NCBI GenBank assembly: GCA_947505245.1
Contig: CANNIZ010000021.1
Location: forward strand, 17,521 to 81,520
Length of the DNA stretch: 64,000 nucleotides
Direction of reading: 5' to 3'
From: Pseudomonadota bacterium
GTDB taxonomy: Bacteria > Myxococcota_A > UBA796 > GCA-2862545
Numbering within the stretch: position 1 is the first letter of the stretch; every line of letters starts with the position of its first letter. A program made the position numbers and the translations under genes. The notes under the pieces are model-generated. The model was given only the letters and a program-made list of their open reading frames with translations. It ran no database searches and had not been told where the DNA came from. Below, piece by piece: positions 52,376 to 61,675 of this stretch.

Positions 52376-52900
52376 CTACTCGACGGACTTCCCGTCGATC
52401 GTGCCGAGGTAATGAGGGCGCCCGCCATCGACCGAGGACGCGGCGTAGCTCCAGTCCATGTCAGCGTCGCCCGTTACGCGGCCGTCGCAGGCGATGGGTC
52501 CGTGGACGACGTAGCTGACGCTCACGTCGCCATCGACGATGGCGATGTTGATCTGGGTGGACAGCGCGCCGTCGTAGGTCGTCTCCTCGCGCACGACGCC
52601 GTCGTAGGTGAGGCGCAGGTCGTACGTGAGGATGCCGCCGTTGTTCGACGACTGGCCCGTGCCGGACACGTCGACGGTGCCGTCCGTCCAGGCGCCGCCC
52701 GCGTCGAGGACGCCCTCGTAGGCGTAGTCGCCGTCCCCTTTCCCGTGACCCGTGGGCTCGGGCGGGATGAGCGTCTCGATCGTTTCGAGGCGCGCCTCGA
52801 CGTCCGCGAGCATGGTCACGTGGTCGCTGAGCAGCTGATCGCGCTCAGCGCCGGAGAACTCTCCGCATCCAACCAGCACGACGAGGGGCCACGAGCGCAT
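52376..52900 (-). CDS. Predicted lipoprotein, unknown function
   Basis: 174 residues from the ATG at 52900 (a Met two codons earlier is also possible). MRSWPLVVLVGCGEFSG gives a short lipobox. A coiled-coil-like helix follows (ERDQLLSDHVTMLADVEARLETIETLI), then a beta-rich domain with Gly/Asp/Ser content. The gene is flanked by the palindrome block downstream and the suf regulatory region upstream. Confidence 0.68.
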   Translation of the reverse strand: MRSWPLVVLVGCGEFSGAERDQLLSDHVTMLADVEARLETIETLIPPEPTGHGKGDGDYAYEGVLDAGGAWTDGTVDVSGTGQSSNNGGILTYDLRLTYDGVVREETTYDGALSTQINIAIVDGDVSVSYVVHGPIACDGRVTGDADMDWSYAASSVDGGRPHYLGTIDGKSVE

Positions 52901-52953
52901 GTCCAAGCGTATCCCTGGACGGGGGTGCGCTCACGGAGTACATGAACGGAGAC

Positions 52954-52974
52954 ATTATTGACTAGTCGGTAGTG
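52954..52974. promoter_or_regulatory. Candidate Rrf2/IscR-type operator of the suf operon
   Basis: ATTATTGACTAGTCGGTAGT contains the palindrome GACTAGTC (52960-52967) flanked by TT and GG, recalling the half-sites of IscR/SufR-type operators but with a shorter centre. It lies ~25 bases before the rrf2 start. TTGACT may also serve as a -35 element. Confidence 0.45.
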
Positions 52975-52994
52975 TTTAAAGAGTTCAGCCACCA

Positions 52995-53486
52995 ATGCGA
53001 CTTTCCGCCCAAGAGGAATACGGCCTTCGCTGCCTGGTTCAGGTCGCGATGCGCGATCGCGTCGGAGAGTCGGCGCAGATCCCGAGCATCGCGGCGGCGG
53101 AAGGAATGTCGCCCGAGTATGTCGGCAAGCTGATGCGCGTGCTGCGCCAGGGCGGCCTGCTCGTGAGCACCCGCGGCGCCACCGGCGGATACCGCCTCGC
53201 CCGCCCCGGTGACGAGATCACGCTGATGCAGATCATCGAGGTCCTCGACGGCCCGCTGTTCGCCGACAGCTTCTGCAATTCGCACTCCGGCGGCAGCAGC
53301 CAGAACCTCTCGTGTGTGCACTCGCCCGCAGCCTGCTCGATCCGCTTCCTTTGGCGGTGGGTGGGCACCGCGCTCGACAAGGTGCTGACGCAGATCACGC
53401 TCGCCGACCTCGTCGCCGGACCCGGCTCGGTGTCGACTGCGATTCATCAAGTCCCCTCCCCGCTTACCCGGGAGATCGCCCCGTGA
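52995..53486 (+). CDS. Rrf2-family Fe-S cluster regulator of the suf operon
   Basis: 163 residues from [18 protein letters not shown]. Winged-helix N-terminus ([41 protein letters not shown], split as [18 protein letters not shown] and [11 protein letters not shown]). Three Cys suited to bind a cluster: C94 (DSFC), C107 (LSC) and C114 (AAC), as in IscR/SufR. It would sense Fe-S status and control the following genes. Its stop overlaps sufB by four bases. Confidence 0.9.
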   Translation: MRLSAQEEYGLRCLVQVAMRDRVGESAQIPSIAAAEGMSPEYVGKLMRVLRQGGLLVSTRGATGGYRLARPGDEITLMQIIEVLDGPLFADSFCNSHSGGSSQNLSCVHSPAACSIRFLWRWVGTALDKVLTQITLADLVAGPGSVSTAIHQVPSPLTREIAP

Positions 53487-54916
53487 GTGACGTAGAAAAG
53501 CTCGTCGACGCCCCGTACAAGTACGGCTTCGTCACCGACATCGAATCGGACACGTTCCCGCCCGGGCTCGACGAGAACATCGTCCGCGCGCTGTCCGCAA
53601 AGAAGCACGAGCCCGAGTGGCTCACGGAGTGGCGCCTCGCCGCGTTCCGCAAGTGGAAGGAGATGGAGCCTCCGCACTGGCAGAACGTGAAGTTCCCTGA
53701 GATCGACTATCAAGCGATCTCGTACTACTCCGCGCCGAAGCCGAAGAAGGTGCTCGGCTCGATGGACGAGGTGGACCCGGAGGTCCGGAAGACGTTCGAG
53801 AAGCTCGGCATCCCGCTCGTCGAGCAGATGCGCCTCGCCGGTGTCGCCGTTGACGCCGTGTTCGACAGCGTCTCGGTCGCGACGACGTTCAAGGACAAGC
53901 TCAAGGACATGGGCGTCCTGTTCATGAGCTTCTCGGAGGCCGTGCGCGAGCACCCGGACCTCGTCCGCGAGCACCTCGGCTCGGTCGTGCCGGTGACGGA
54001 CAACTATTTTGCGGCGCTGAACAGCGCGGTGTTCACGGACGGGTCGTTCGTGTACATCCCGAAGGGCGTGCGTTGCCCGATGGAGCTCAGCACGTATTTC
54101 CGCATCAACGCGGCGATGACCGGCCAGTTCGAGCGCACGCTCATCGTCGCGGACGAAGGCAGCCACGTGTCGTACCTCGAAGGCTGCACGGCGCCGATGC
54201 GCGACGAGAACCAGCTTCACGCCGCCGTCGTCGAGTTGGTCGCGAAGAAGAAGGCGACGATCAAGTACTCCACGGTGCAGAACTGGTACCCGGGCGACAA
54301 GAACGGCAAAGGCGGCATCTACAACTTCGTCACCAAGCGCGGCATCTGCGAAGGCGACTACAGCCGCATCTCGTGGACCCAGGTGGAGACGGGCTCAGCG
54401 ATCACGTGGAAGTACCCGTCGTGCATCCTGAAGGGCGACTACAGCATCGGCGAGTTCTACTCGGTCGCGGTCACGAACAACTACCAGCAGGCCGACACCG
54501 GCACGAAGATGGTCCACATCGGGCGGCACACGAAGTCGACGATCGTGAGCAAAGGCATCTCGGCGGGCCACGGGCAGCAGACGTACCGCGGCCTCGTGAA
54601 CATCCAGAAGCGCGCGGTCGGCGCGCGAAACCACACGCAGTGCGACTCGCTGCTGATCGGCCCCGATTGCGGCGCGCACACGTTCCCCTACATCGACGTG
54701 AAGAACAGCTCCGCGACGGTGGAACACGAAGCGAGCACGGGCCGTATCAGCGAAGACCAGCTGTTCTACTGCCGGCAGCGCGGGCTCTCGGCAGAAGACG
54801 CGGTCAGCCTCGTGGTCAACGGCTTCTGCAAACAGGTTTTGAAGGAATTGCCGATGGAGTTCGCCGTCGAGGCGCAAAAGCTCCTCGGCGTCAGTCTCGA
54901 AGGAGCGGTGGGCTAA
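53483..54916 (+). CDS. sufB: Fe-S cluster assembly protein SufB
   Basis: 477 residues from the GTG at 53483 (GTGA overlap), the normal SufB length. Shows the SufB core: [41 protein letters not shown] (split as [20 protein letters not shown] and [14 protein letters not shown]), EGCTAP, and conserved C-terminal [16 protein letters not shown] and [15 protein letters not shown]. Forms the scaffold with SufC and SufD on which new [Fe-S] clusters are built in the cytoplasm. Confidence 0.96.
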   Translation: MSDVEKLVDAPYKYGFVTDIESDTFPPGLDENIVRALSAKKHEPEWLTEWRLAAFRKWKEMEPPHWQNVKFPEIDYQAISYYSAPKPKKVLGSMDEVDPEVRKTFEKLGIPLVEQMRLAGVAVDAVFDSVSVATTFKDKLKDMGVLFMSFSEAVREHPDLVREHLGSVVPVTDNYFAALNSAVFTDGSFVYIPKGVRCPMELSTYFRINAAMTGQFERTLIVADEGSHVSYLEGCTAPMRDENQLHAAVVELVAKKKATIKYSTVQNWYPGDKNGKGGIYNFVTKRGICEGDYSRISWTQVETGSAITWKYPSCILKGDYSIGEFYSVAVTNNYQQADTGTKMVHIGRHTKSTIVSKGISAGHGQQTYRGLVNIQKRAVGARNHTQCDSLLIGPDCGAHTFPYIDVKNSSATVEHEASTGRISEDQLFYCRQRGLSAEDAVSLVVNGFCKQVLKELPMEFAVEAQKLLGVSLEGAVG

Positions 54917-55680
54917 TGCTTTCGATCAAGAATCTTCACGCAAGCGTCGACGGGAAGGAGATCCTCAAGGGTCTCACGCTCGAAGTCCCGGTCGGCCAGG
55001 TCCACGCGATCATGGGCCCCAACGGCTCCGGCAAGAGCACGCTCTCGCGTGTGATCTGCGGGCACCCCGACTACGTCGTCACCGAGGGGTCGATCACGTA
55101 CGAGGGTGTCGACCTGCTCGCGATGCCGATCGAAGAGCGCGCCCGCAAGGGCATCTTCCTGTCGTTCCAGCACCCGGTCGAGATCCCCGGCATCTCCACC
55201 GCGTACTTCCTGCGGTCGGCGCTCAACGCCCAGCACAAGGCCCGCGGCGAGCCTGAGATCGACGCGATCGACTTCCTGAAGGTCGCGAAGGAGAAGGCGA
55301 AGCTCGTCGAACTCCCGGCGGCGCTGCTCAACCGCCCGCTGAACGAGGGCTTCTCCGGCGGTGAGAAGAAGCGCGTCGAGATCTTCCAGATGACGATCCT
55401 GGAGCCCAAGCTGGCGATCCTCGACGAGACGGACTCAGGGCTCGACATCGACGCGCTGCGCGTCGTGGCCGGCGGCATCAACACGATGCGCTCGCCGACG
55501 CGCTCGCAGCTCGTGATCACGCATCACCAGCGCCTGCTCGACTACATCGTCCCCGACGTCACGCACGTCCTGATGGACGGCCGCATCGTGAAGACCGGCG
55601 GCAAGGAGCTCGCGCACGAGCTCGAAGAGAAGGGCTACGACTGGGTCAAGCGCGAGGTCGCGGCCGGGGTGGCGCTGTGA
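54916..55680 (+). CDS. sufC: Fe-S cluster assembly ATPase SufC
   Basis: 254 residues; the ATG shares one base with the sufB stop. Walker A GPNGSGKST, SufC-specific FLSFQHPVEIPGI and GFSGGEKKRVEIFQM, Walker B LAILDETDSGLDIDAL and H-loop ITHHQRLL. A soluble ABC-type ATPase that drives conformational change of the SufB/SufD scaffold. Confidence 0.97.
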   Translation: MLSIKNLHASVDGKEILKGLTLEVPVGQVHAIMGPNGSGKSTLSRVICGHPDYVVTEGSITYEGVDLLAMPIEERARKGIFLSFQHPVEIPGISTAYFLRSALNAQHKARGEPEIDAIDFLKVAKEKAKLVELPAALLNRPLNEGFSGGEKKRVEIFQMTILEPKLAILDETDSGLDIDALRVVAGGINTMRSPTRSQLVITHHQRLLDYIVPDVTHVLMDGRIVKTGGKELAHELEEKGYDWVKREVAAGVAL

Positions 55681-56711
55681 CGGACCTCATCACCTGGAAG
55701 GCGTCCCTGCCGACGCCGCGGCACGAGGACTGGAAGTACACCAGCCTCGCGTCGCTCAAGCAGGCAGACGTGAAGCCTGTCGTGGTCGCGCCTGTGATCG
55801 CGGCGAGAGGCGCCACGGTCGAGACGCGCACGGGCGACGTGCCCGCGATCGACGACGTGGTCGTGCAGGTCGACGAACACGTCCACGTGCTCGTGCACGA
55901 GGGGGCCGACGCGGTCGTGACGATCGCGCATGCCACACCTGCGGGCGCGCTGACCGGCGCGAACGTACACGTTCATGTCCCCGCGAACTGCAAGCTCCAC
56001 CTCGTCGAGCGGTTCGCCGGTAACGACGTATTCGTGCACGTCCCCGCGACCACGCTCACGATCGGGGCGGGCGCCAAGGTCCGTTACGTGCGCGTCGTCG
56101 AGGACGCCCCGAAGGGCTTTCACCTCGGGACCGTTGCCGCAGACCTCGCTCCGGACGCGACGCTCGCGCTTGCAAGCGTGGTGCTCGGAGGCCGCATCTC
56201 CCGCACCCGCATCGACGTGAAGCTCGCGAAGGGCTCCACGATCGAGATGGACGGCCTGTCGCTCGCCGGAAAGGACGCGCTGGTCGACCACCACACGTTC
56301 GTCGATCACGCCGAGCCCAACGCCACCACCCGCGAGCGGTTCCGGGCCGCCGTCGACTCTGGCGGTCGCGCCGTATTCACCGGCAAGGTCATCGTGCGCA
56401 AGGGGGCCGTGAAGACGGACGCCGCGCAGCACACGAAGACGCTGCTGCTCGCGGATGACGCGATCGCGAACGCCCGCCCGCAGCTCGAGATCCTGGCCGA
56501 TGACGTGAAGTGCTCACACGGCGCAGCGGTCGGTCGGCTCGACGAAGAGGCCCTGTTCTACCTGCGCACGCGCGGCATCGGTCCCGACGACGCGCGGCGA
56601 CTGCTCACGAAGGCGTTCGCTTCCGAGTCGCTCGCGACCATCGATGACGGGCCTCTGCGCGCGTCCCTCGACGTGCTCGTCGACCGCTGGCTCGCGGGGC
56701 TTTCGTCATGA
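55677..56711 (+). CDS. sufD: Fe-S cluster assembly protein SufD
   Basis: 344 residues from a GTG overlapping the sufC stop. SufD features: PRHEDWKYTSLASL near the N-terminus, a long beta-helix core, SFxGK-like AVFTGKVIVRKGA, TKTLLLADDAIANARPQLEILADDVKCSHGAAVGRLDEEALFYLRTRGI (split as PQLEILADDVKCSHGAAVG and RLDEEALFYLRTRGI). Shorter than E. coli SufD but with the conserved C-terminal block. Partner of SufB and SufC. Confidence 0.94.
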   Translation: MTDLITWKASLPTPRHEDWKYTSLASLKQADVKPVVVAPVIAARGATVETRTGDVPAIDDVVVQVDEHVHVLVHEGADAVVTIAHATPAGALTGANVHVHVPANCKLHLVERFAGNDVFVHVPATTLTIGAGAKVRYVRVVEDAPKGFHLGTVAADLAPDATLALASVVLGGRISRTRIDVKLAKGSTIEMDGLSLAGKDALVDHHTFVDHAEPNATTRERFRAAVDSGGRAVFTGKVIVRKGAVKTDAAQHTKTLLLADDAIANARPQLEILADDVKCSHGAAVGRLDEEALFYLRTRGIGPDDARRLLTKAFASESLATIDDGPLRASLDVLVDRWLAGLSS

Positions 56712-57928
56712 ACTTCGACGTCGAACGCGAGCGGGCGCGGTTCCCCGCGCTGCATCAGCAGGTGTGGAACAAGCCGCTGACGTGGCTCGACAGCGCCGCC
56801 ACGACGCAGAAGCCGGACGTGGTGATCGACGCCGAAGCCGCGTTCTACCGGGAGGACAACGCCAACGTTCACCGCGGCGTGCACGCCCTTTCGGCGCGCG
56901 CGACACAGAAATTCGAAGCCGGCCGCGACAAGATCGCGAAGTTTCTCGGCGCCGCCGAGTCGCGCGAGATCGTGCTCCTGCGCGGCACCACCGAGGCGGT
57001 CAACCTCGTCGCGAACACCTGGGGCACCGCGAACGTCAAGGCGGGCGACGAGATCGCGATCTCCGGTATGGAGCACCACAGCAACATCGTGCCGTGGCAG
57101 ATGCTCTGCCAGCGCACCGGCGCGACGTTGCGCGTGTTGCCGTATGACGACCGCGGCGTGCTCGACCTCGACGCCGCGCGCACGATCATCGGCCCGAAGA
57201 CGAAGCTCGTCGGCTGCGTGCACGTGAGCAACGCGCTCGGGACCGTGAACCCGGTGCGCGACCTCGCCGCCCTCGCCCACGCGCAGGGGGCCGTGATGCT
57301 CGTCGACGGCGCGCAGGCGACCGCCCACGTGCCCGTCGACGTCGTCGGGATGGACATCGACTTCTACGCGATGAGCGGCCACAAGGTGTACGCGCCGACG
57401 GGTATCGGCGCGCTGTACGGCAAGGCGAAGCTGCTCGAAGCGATGCCTCCGTGGCAGGGCGGCGGCGACATGATCCGGAGCGTCACGTTCGAGAAGACGC
57501 TGTATGCCGCGATCCCGGCGAAATTCGAAGCCGGCACGCCAAACGTCGCCGGGGTCATCGCGCTCGGCGTGGCGCTCGACTACCTCGGCTCGCTCGACCG
57601 CGAGGCGATGTACGCGCACGAAGACGACGTGCTCGCCTACGGGACCGAGCGTTTGCTCGAGATCCCGGGCTTGCGCATGGTCGGCACCGCGCCGCAGAAG
57701 GTCGGCGTGCTCAGCTTCGTGATCGACGGGGTCCACCCGCACGACCTCGGCACCATCCTCGACCGCCACGGCATCGCGATCCGCACCGGCCACCACTGCG
57801 CGCAGCCCGTGATGGCGCACTTCAAGATCCCCGCGACCGCCCGCGCTTCGCTCGGGCTGTACAACACGCGCGCCGACATCGACCGTCTGATCGACGGATT
57901 GCTGGCGGCGATCAAGGTGCTCCGATGA
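56708..57928 (+). CDS. sufS: Cysteine desulfurase SufS
   Basis: 406 residues, ATGA overlap with sufD. PLP enzyme with LDSAATTQKP, the cofactor Lys K226 in AMSGHKVYAPTGIG and the active-site Cys C364 in RTGHHCAQPVM, at the same position as in well-studied SufS proteins. Takes sulfur from cysteine and passes it to SufU. Confidence 0.97.
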   Translation: MNFDVERERARFPALHQQVWNKPLTWLDSAATTQKPDVVIDAEAAFYREDNANVHRGVHALSARATQKFEAGRDKIAKFLGAAESREIVLLRGTTEAVNLVANTWGTANVKAGDEIAISGMEHHSNIVPWQMLCQRTGATLRVLPYDDRGVLDLDAARTIIGPKTKLVGCVHVSNALGTVNPVRDLAALAHAQGAVMLVDGAQATAHVPVDVVGMDIDFYAMSGHKVYAPTGIGALYGKAKLLEAMPPWQGGGDMIRSVTFEKTLYAAIPAKFEAGTPNVAGVIALGVALDYLGSLDREAMYAHEDDVLAYGTERLLEIPGLRMVGTAPQKVGVLSFVIDGVHPHDLGTILDRHGIAIRTGHHCAQPVMAHFKIPATARASLGLYNTRADIDRLIDGLLAAIKVLR

Positions 57929-58374
57929 GCGAAGAACTCGACGACCTGTACCAGCAGGTCATCATGGACCACAGCAAGAGCCCGCGGAACTTCGGGAAGA
58001 TCGAAGGGTTTACGCACCACGCGGAGGGCTACAACCCGCTGTGCGGCGACCACTTCGGCGTCGACCTGATCCTGAAGGACGGCGTCGTGGTCGACGTGAA
58101 GTTCAACGGGGCGGGGTGCGCGATCAGCACGTCCTCGGCCTCGCTGATGACCGAAGCCGTGCGCGGCCGCCCCACCGCCGAAGCGGAGGCCCTGTTCGAG
58201 CGCATGCACGCGCTCGTCACCGACCGCCCTGACCCCGGCGGACCCGACCTCGGCAAGCTCGAGGCGTTCGCAGGTGTCCGCAATTTCCCGATGCGCGTCA
58301 AATGCGCGACGCTCGCCTGGCACGCGTTCCACGCTGCCCTGAACGGCGCCGCTGAACCGGTCTCGACGGAATGA
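57925..58374 (+). CDS. sufU: Sulfur-transfer protein SufU
   Basis: 149 residues from the ATG at 57925 (ATGA overlap). IscU-like fold with three conserved Cys: C40 in NPLCGD, C65 in GAGCAIS and C127 in RVKCATLAW, plus the SufU-type insertion before the last one. Accepts sulfur from SufS. Its presence and the absence of SufE indicate a Gram-positive-style transfer step. Confidence 0.95.
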   Translation: MSEELDDLYQQVIMDHSKSPRNFGKIEGFTHHAEGYNPLCGDHFGVDLILKDGVVVDVKFNGAGCAISTSSASLMTEAVRGRPTAEAEALFERMHALVTDRPDPGGPDLGKLEAFAGVRNFPMRVKCATLAWHAFHAALNGAAEPVSTE

Positions 58375-58763
58375 ACGAGGAAGCACGGACCATGCCTGAA
58401 GACACCGAACCGACCCCCGCTCCCGTCGTTCCCGCTCCGAGCGGACCCGTCGACTACGCGAAGCTGCACGATCAGGTGATCGACGCGATCCGCCAGGTCT
58501 ACGACCCGGAGATCCCCGTCAACGTGTACGATCTTGGGCTGATCTACGGCGTGCAGGTCAACGAGGACCTGACCGTGGACATCAAGATGACCCTCACGTC
58601 GCCCGCGTGCCCCGAGGCGCAGAACCTCCCGCCGATGGTGGAGATGGAGATCCGTGCGGTCGAAGGCATCAAAGGCGCGGCGGTCGAGATCGTCTGGGAG
58701 CCGCCCTGGGACATGTCCCTGATGAGCGAGGCCGCTCGGCTCCAATTGGGGATGGACTACTAA
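58371..58763 (+). CDS. sufT: SufT / MIP18-family Fe-S maturation protein
   Basis: 130 residues, ATGA overlap with sufU. After a Pro/Ala/Glu-rich N-terminus comes the MIP18 (DUF59) domain: VIDAIRQVYDPEIPVNVYDLGLIY (split as AIRQVYDPEIPVNVYDLGL), MTLTSPACPEA with the conserved Cys, and EIVWEPPWDMSLMSEAARLQLG. Helps deliver clusters to targets. Last gene of the overlapped rrf2-sufBCDSUT unit. Confidence 0.93.
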   Translation: MNEEARTMPEDTEPTPAPVVPAPSGPVDYAKLHDQVIDAIRQVYDPEIPVNVYDLGLIYGVQVNEDLTVDIKMTLTSPACPEAQNLPPMVEMEIRAVEGIKGAAVEIVWEPPWDMSLMSEAARLQLGMDY

Positions 58764-58787
58764 GAACGCCCCGGTTCGCGTGTCCGC

Positions 58788-58815
58788 TTGACTCCCGGAC
58801 GATACATCTTATATT
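58788..58815 (+). promoter_or_regulatory. Probable sigma-70-type promoter of the rhodanese gene
   Basis: TTGACT (58788-58793), 16-base spacer, TATATT (58810-58815). The following AT-rich stretch with three ATAT cores (to ~58831) is unusual in this GC-rich window and recalls the operator of ArsR-type persulfide sensors, but this is only a resemblance. Confidence 0.6.
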
Positions 58816-58841
58816 CCAGATATCACATATTTGGAGCCGCG

Positions 58842-59171
58842 ATGTACCGACTGTTGCTCGGCCTCTCCCTCATGTTCGCCGCGCTTCCCGCGTGCGCCAC
58901 GGAGGACTCCACGGCCGCACACGAGGCGGTCGCTGCGGGGGCGAAGCTCATCGACGTGCGCTCCCCCGAAGAGTACGCGTCGGGCCACCTGGACGGCGCC
59001 GTCAACATCCCGTTTGACCAGGTCGCCGAGCGGATCCGCGAGGTCGGCCCACCCGACGCGGCGGTCGTCGTGTACTGCCAGAGCGGCGGACGCAGCGGCG
59101 TCGCCGCGCAGGTCCTACGCGAAGCCGGCTTCACCAAGGTCATCGACATCGGGCCGATGCACGCCTGGTAG
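58842..59171 (+). CDS. Periplasmic/lipid-anchored rhodanese
   Basis: 109 residues from the ATG at 58842 with GGAG upstream. MYRLLLGLSLMFAALPAC is a lipoprotein-like signal. Single rhodanese domain: KLIDVRSPEEYASGHLDGAVNIPFDQV (split as IDVRSPEEYASGHLDGA) and active-site loop VVYCQSGGRSG with the catalytic Cys. Transfers sulfane sulfur; it probably works outside the cytoplasm. Own promoter, separate from the suf unit but next to it. Confidence 0.87.
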   Translation: MYRLLLGLSLMFAALPACATEDSTAAHEAVAAGAKLIDVRSPEEYASGHLDGAVNIPFDQVAERIREVGPPDAAVVVYCQSGGRSGVAAQVLREAGFTKVIDIGPMHAW

Positions 59172-59174
59172 CGC

Positions 59175-60089
59175 TCAGCCGTGCTCTTTCGTCGCCTTGC
59201 GCGACATCAGCCCCTGCACGGCCTCGAGCGGGTCGAGCCCCTTCCAGATCTCGACCATCGCCTCGGTGAGCGGCATCTCCACCCGACTCGCGCGCGCGAG
59301 CTTTACGATCGTCTCGGCGATCGCGCGAGGCCCCTGCGAGCGGTCGCCCTTGGCGAGCGCCACGCCCGCCTGAAAGTTCGGGTGCGCCGTCGTGGCCTGC
59401 GACGCCATCAGATCGCCGACCCCGGCGAGTCCTGAAAGCGTCTCGGGACGCGCGCCGATCGCCTTCGCGAGGCGCCCGCCCTCTTCGAGGCCGCGCGCGA
59501 CGACCATCGCGTGCACGCCGACGCCCGCGCCACGCAGCGTCGTGGCCATGCCGAGCAGTGTGGCGAGCACGGGCACGAACGCGCCTGCGAGCTGCACGCC
59601 AGCAAGGTCGTCCGACTCGTACACGCGGTACCGGGTGCTGTGCAGGCCGGTCGTAAACAGCGCGCGGACCTCCGCGTACGGGCTCGCGACGACACCTGCG
59701 CACAGGCCACCGTTGAGGATCTCGTCCACCGGAGCAGGCCCGGCGAGCGCGCCGATCCGCACCGCGTCGCACTCCTCTTGCACGACCTGAGAGAGCCACA
59801 GGCCGCTCCCAGGCTCGATGCCGCGGCCTGCGATGATCACGCGGTTGCCCGGACCGGGCCGCGCGAGCTTGATCGCCGAGCGCAATTCGGACGCGGACGT
59901 GGCGGCGATCAGGAGGTCGCACTCCTGCGCGACGCGCGGGGGATCGTTCGTGGACGGGATGATGTGGGGTGGCTTCTCGGCCTTGTCTCGGTAGGCGACG
60001 AGCGGATCATGGCCCGCCGCCTGCGCGAGCCGCGCGAGCGCCTGCCCCCAACGGCCACCACCGAGGATGCCGATCTTCATGCGCGTCAT
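59175..60089 (-). CDS. gpsA: NAD(P)H-dependent glycerol-3-phosphate dehydrogenase
   Basis: 304 residues from the ATG at 60089, overlapping the acyltransferase stop by four bases. Rossmann motif KIGILGGGRWGQALA, then the substrate/catalytic region AGRGIEPGSGLWLS, AGVVASPYAEVRALF, LAGAFVPVLATLLGMA and LSGLAGVGDLMASQ...GRSQG-like KGDRSQG. Slightly short for GpsA (~330). Makes sn-glycerol-3-phosphate for membrane lipids, fitting its coupling to a PlsB-like acyltransferase. Confidence 0.87.
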   Translation of the reverse strand: MTRMKIGILGGGRWGQALARLAQAAGHDPLVAYRDKAEKPPHIIPSTNDPPRVAQECDLLIAATSASELRSAIKLARPGPGNRVIIAGRGIEPGSGLWLSQVVQEECDAVRIGALAGPAPVDEILNGGLCAGVVASPYAEVRALFTTGLHSTRYRVYESDDLAGVQLAGAFVPVLATLLGMATTLRGAGVGVHAMVVARGLEEGGRLAKAIGARPETLSGLAGVGDLMASQATTAHPNFQAGVALAKGDRSQGPRAIAETIVKLARASRVEMPLTEAMVEIWKGLDPLEAVQGLMSRKATKEHG

Positions 60090-61663
60090 GCGTTCAGCTC
60101 CGGGTTCGCGAACAGCAGCCGATTTCGGTAGTACATGCAGAGCTTCGGGTCTTCGACGACGATGTCGTCGCCCACCGCAGCAACGGCCCGCGTCTTGTGG
60201 AACCGCGCGAACCGGTCGATCGCGACGTCGAGTACAGACGAGGGCGACGGAGGTAGATCGACGTGCCAACGCCCCGCGCCGGCCCCGACGAGGACCTGCT
60301 CCATCACCTTGCCGAGTCGCTCGAGGAACTTCGCGCGGGGGATGCGACGAGCTTCCGGCGGTACGCGGACGAGGCGGAACGGGTCCCTCGAGTTGGTGCG
60401 CAACTCGAGCGATCGCCAGCCGACCCACGCGACGATGTGCGTGGGGAGCACGTGAGCGCCGCGCGGAAACGCAGCCGCGATCTCGCCCGCGAGCCGGTCT
60501 GTGTACATGTGATCGCGCTGCTCGTCCCGCTGCACGAGGCCATCCCGGTCGCACACGTACCGTCGGCGCTCGATCGCTTGCGCATGGCGCTCGATCGGGT
60601 CCTTCGACACGGGGTTCCCGAGCGTGTCGAGCGGGTCCCCGAAGTGGGCGACGATCGACGCGTCCAGATCGAGCACGCGGCGGCCGAAGCTCGCGACCAT
60701 CCGAGCCTCGGCGAATTCGTCGTCGGTGATGATGTACCGCTGCTTTCCGAGCTCCGCGAGGTGATCGTCGATCAGCGTCGCGGCCTCGAGGACGAGCGTG
60801 GACGACAGCGTGAGCGGCACGACGTACACGTCCGGATCGGGGCGCTTCGCCTCGAGCATCTCCTGCCAGGCGACGAGCCCGGTGCCGAGGAGGCCCTTCT
60901 TGAGCTTGGTTTCGACGGCGCCGCTGCGCGCGCGCGTGCCGCCCGGGAAGAACAGCGAGTGGTGCCGGGTGGTGAGGCAGCGCACGCTGTAGTCCTTCAG
61001 GACGTCCTTGTAGAGCAGCGACTGCTTCGTGCGATCGACCGTGTAGGCGCCGAGGCGATGCATGAAGAAGCCCATGATCGCGTTGCTGAACAGGTTGAGC
61101 CCCGCCCCGTACACGAACGGCGGCAGCCCCGCCTGGTGCAGGGCGAGGCCGATCAGCGGCGAGTCGAGGTTCGACAGATGCGTCGGAACCAGGATGAGCG
61201 TGGACTCCTTGCACAACTGACGCAGGAGATCGAGGTCGCCGTGGATCTTGAGGCGCCGATCGGGGGAGAGATCCCAGTCGCGGAACCGGCTCGGCTTGCT
61301 CGACAGCAGGCCCGTGAGCGCACGCGGAAGCACGCGCGTGGCGAACCGGTACATCTTTGGTTCGAAGCGCCCGTGGATCTCGTCGGCCCACATCCCGACA
61401 AGCTCGCAGGCGGCGTCGATTCGACCGTGTCGATCGTCGGTGACGAGCGCACGAGCGAGCCGTTCGAGCACCTCGTGCTCCGCCTTTGACTCATCCTTCG
61501 ACTTCTCGAGCCGCTTGCGCTCGTTGTAGAGGGCGTCTTCGAGCAGCGCGGCGAGCTCCGCGTCGGGCTTCGCGGCCATTCGACGACGCGAGCGCTCGAC
61601 GACGTCGCGGATCACGAGCGGTCGGGGCTGGGGCGTCCACAAACCGGAGGCAGGTGTTTCCAT
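60086..61663 (-). CDS. Glycerol-3-phosphate acyltransferase, PlsB-like
   Basis: 525 residues. Acyltransferase motifs: H162-L-S-N-L-D167 (HX4D) in PTHLSNLDSPLIG, FFPGGTRARSG (motif III, Gly where many have Glu), VYVVPLTLSS. Long N-terminal helical part with charged residues. Shorter than E. coli PlsB (~800), resembling the compact forms in other phyla. Acylates glycerol-3-phosphate at position 1, next to gpsA, which makes the substrate. Confidence 0.82.
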   Translation of the reverse strand: METPASGLWTPQPRPLVIRDVVERSRRRMAAKPDAELAALLEDALYNERKRLEKSKDESKAEHEVLERLARALVTDDRHGRIDAACELVGMWADEIHGRFEPKMYRFATRVLPRALTGLLSSKPSRFRDWDLSPDRRLKIHGDLDLLRQLCKESTLILVPTHLSNLDSPLIGLALHQAGLPPFVYGAGLNLFSNAIMGFFMHRLGAYTVDRTKQSLLYKDVLKDYSVRCLTTRHHSLFFPGGTRARSGAVETKLKKGLLGTGLVAWQEMLEAKRPDPDVYVVPLTLSSTLVLEAATLIDDHLAELGKQRYIITDDEFAEARMVASFGRRVLDLDASIVAHFGDPLDTLGNPVSKDPIERHAQAIERRRYVCDRDGLVQRDEQRDHMYTDRLAGEIAAAFPRGAHVLPTHIVAWVGWRSLELRTNSRDPFRLVRVPPEARRIPRAKFLERLGKVMEQVLVGAGAGRWHVDLPPSPSSVLDVAIDRFARFHKTRAVAAVGDDIVVEDPKLCMYYRNRLLFANPELNA

Positions 61664-61675
61664 GGCGCCCGTAGA

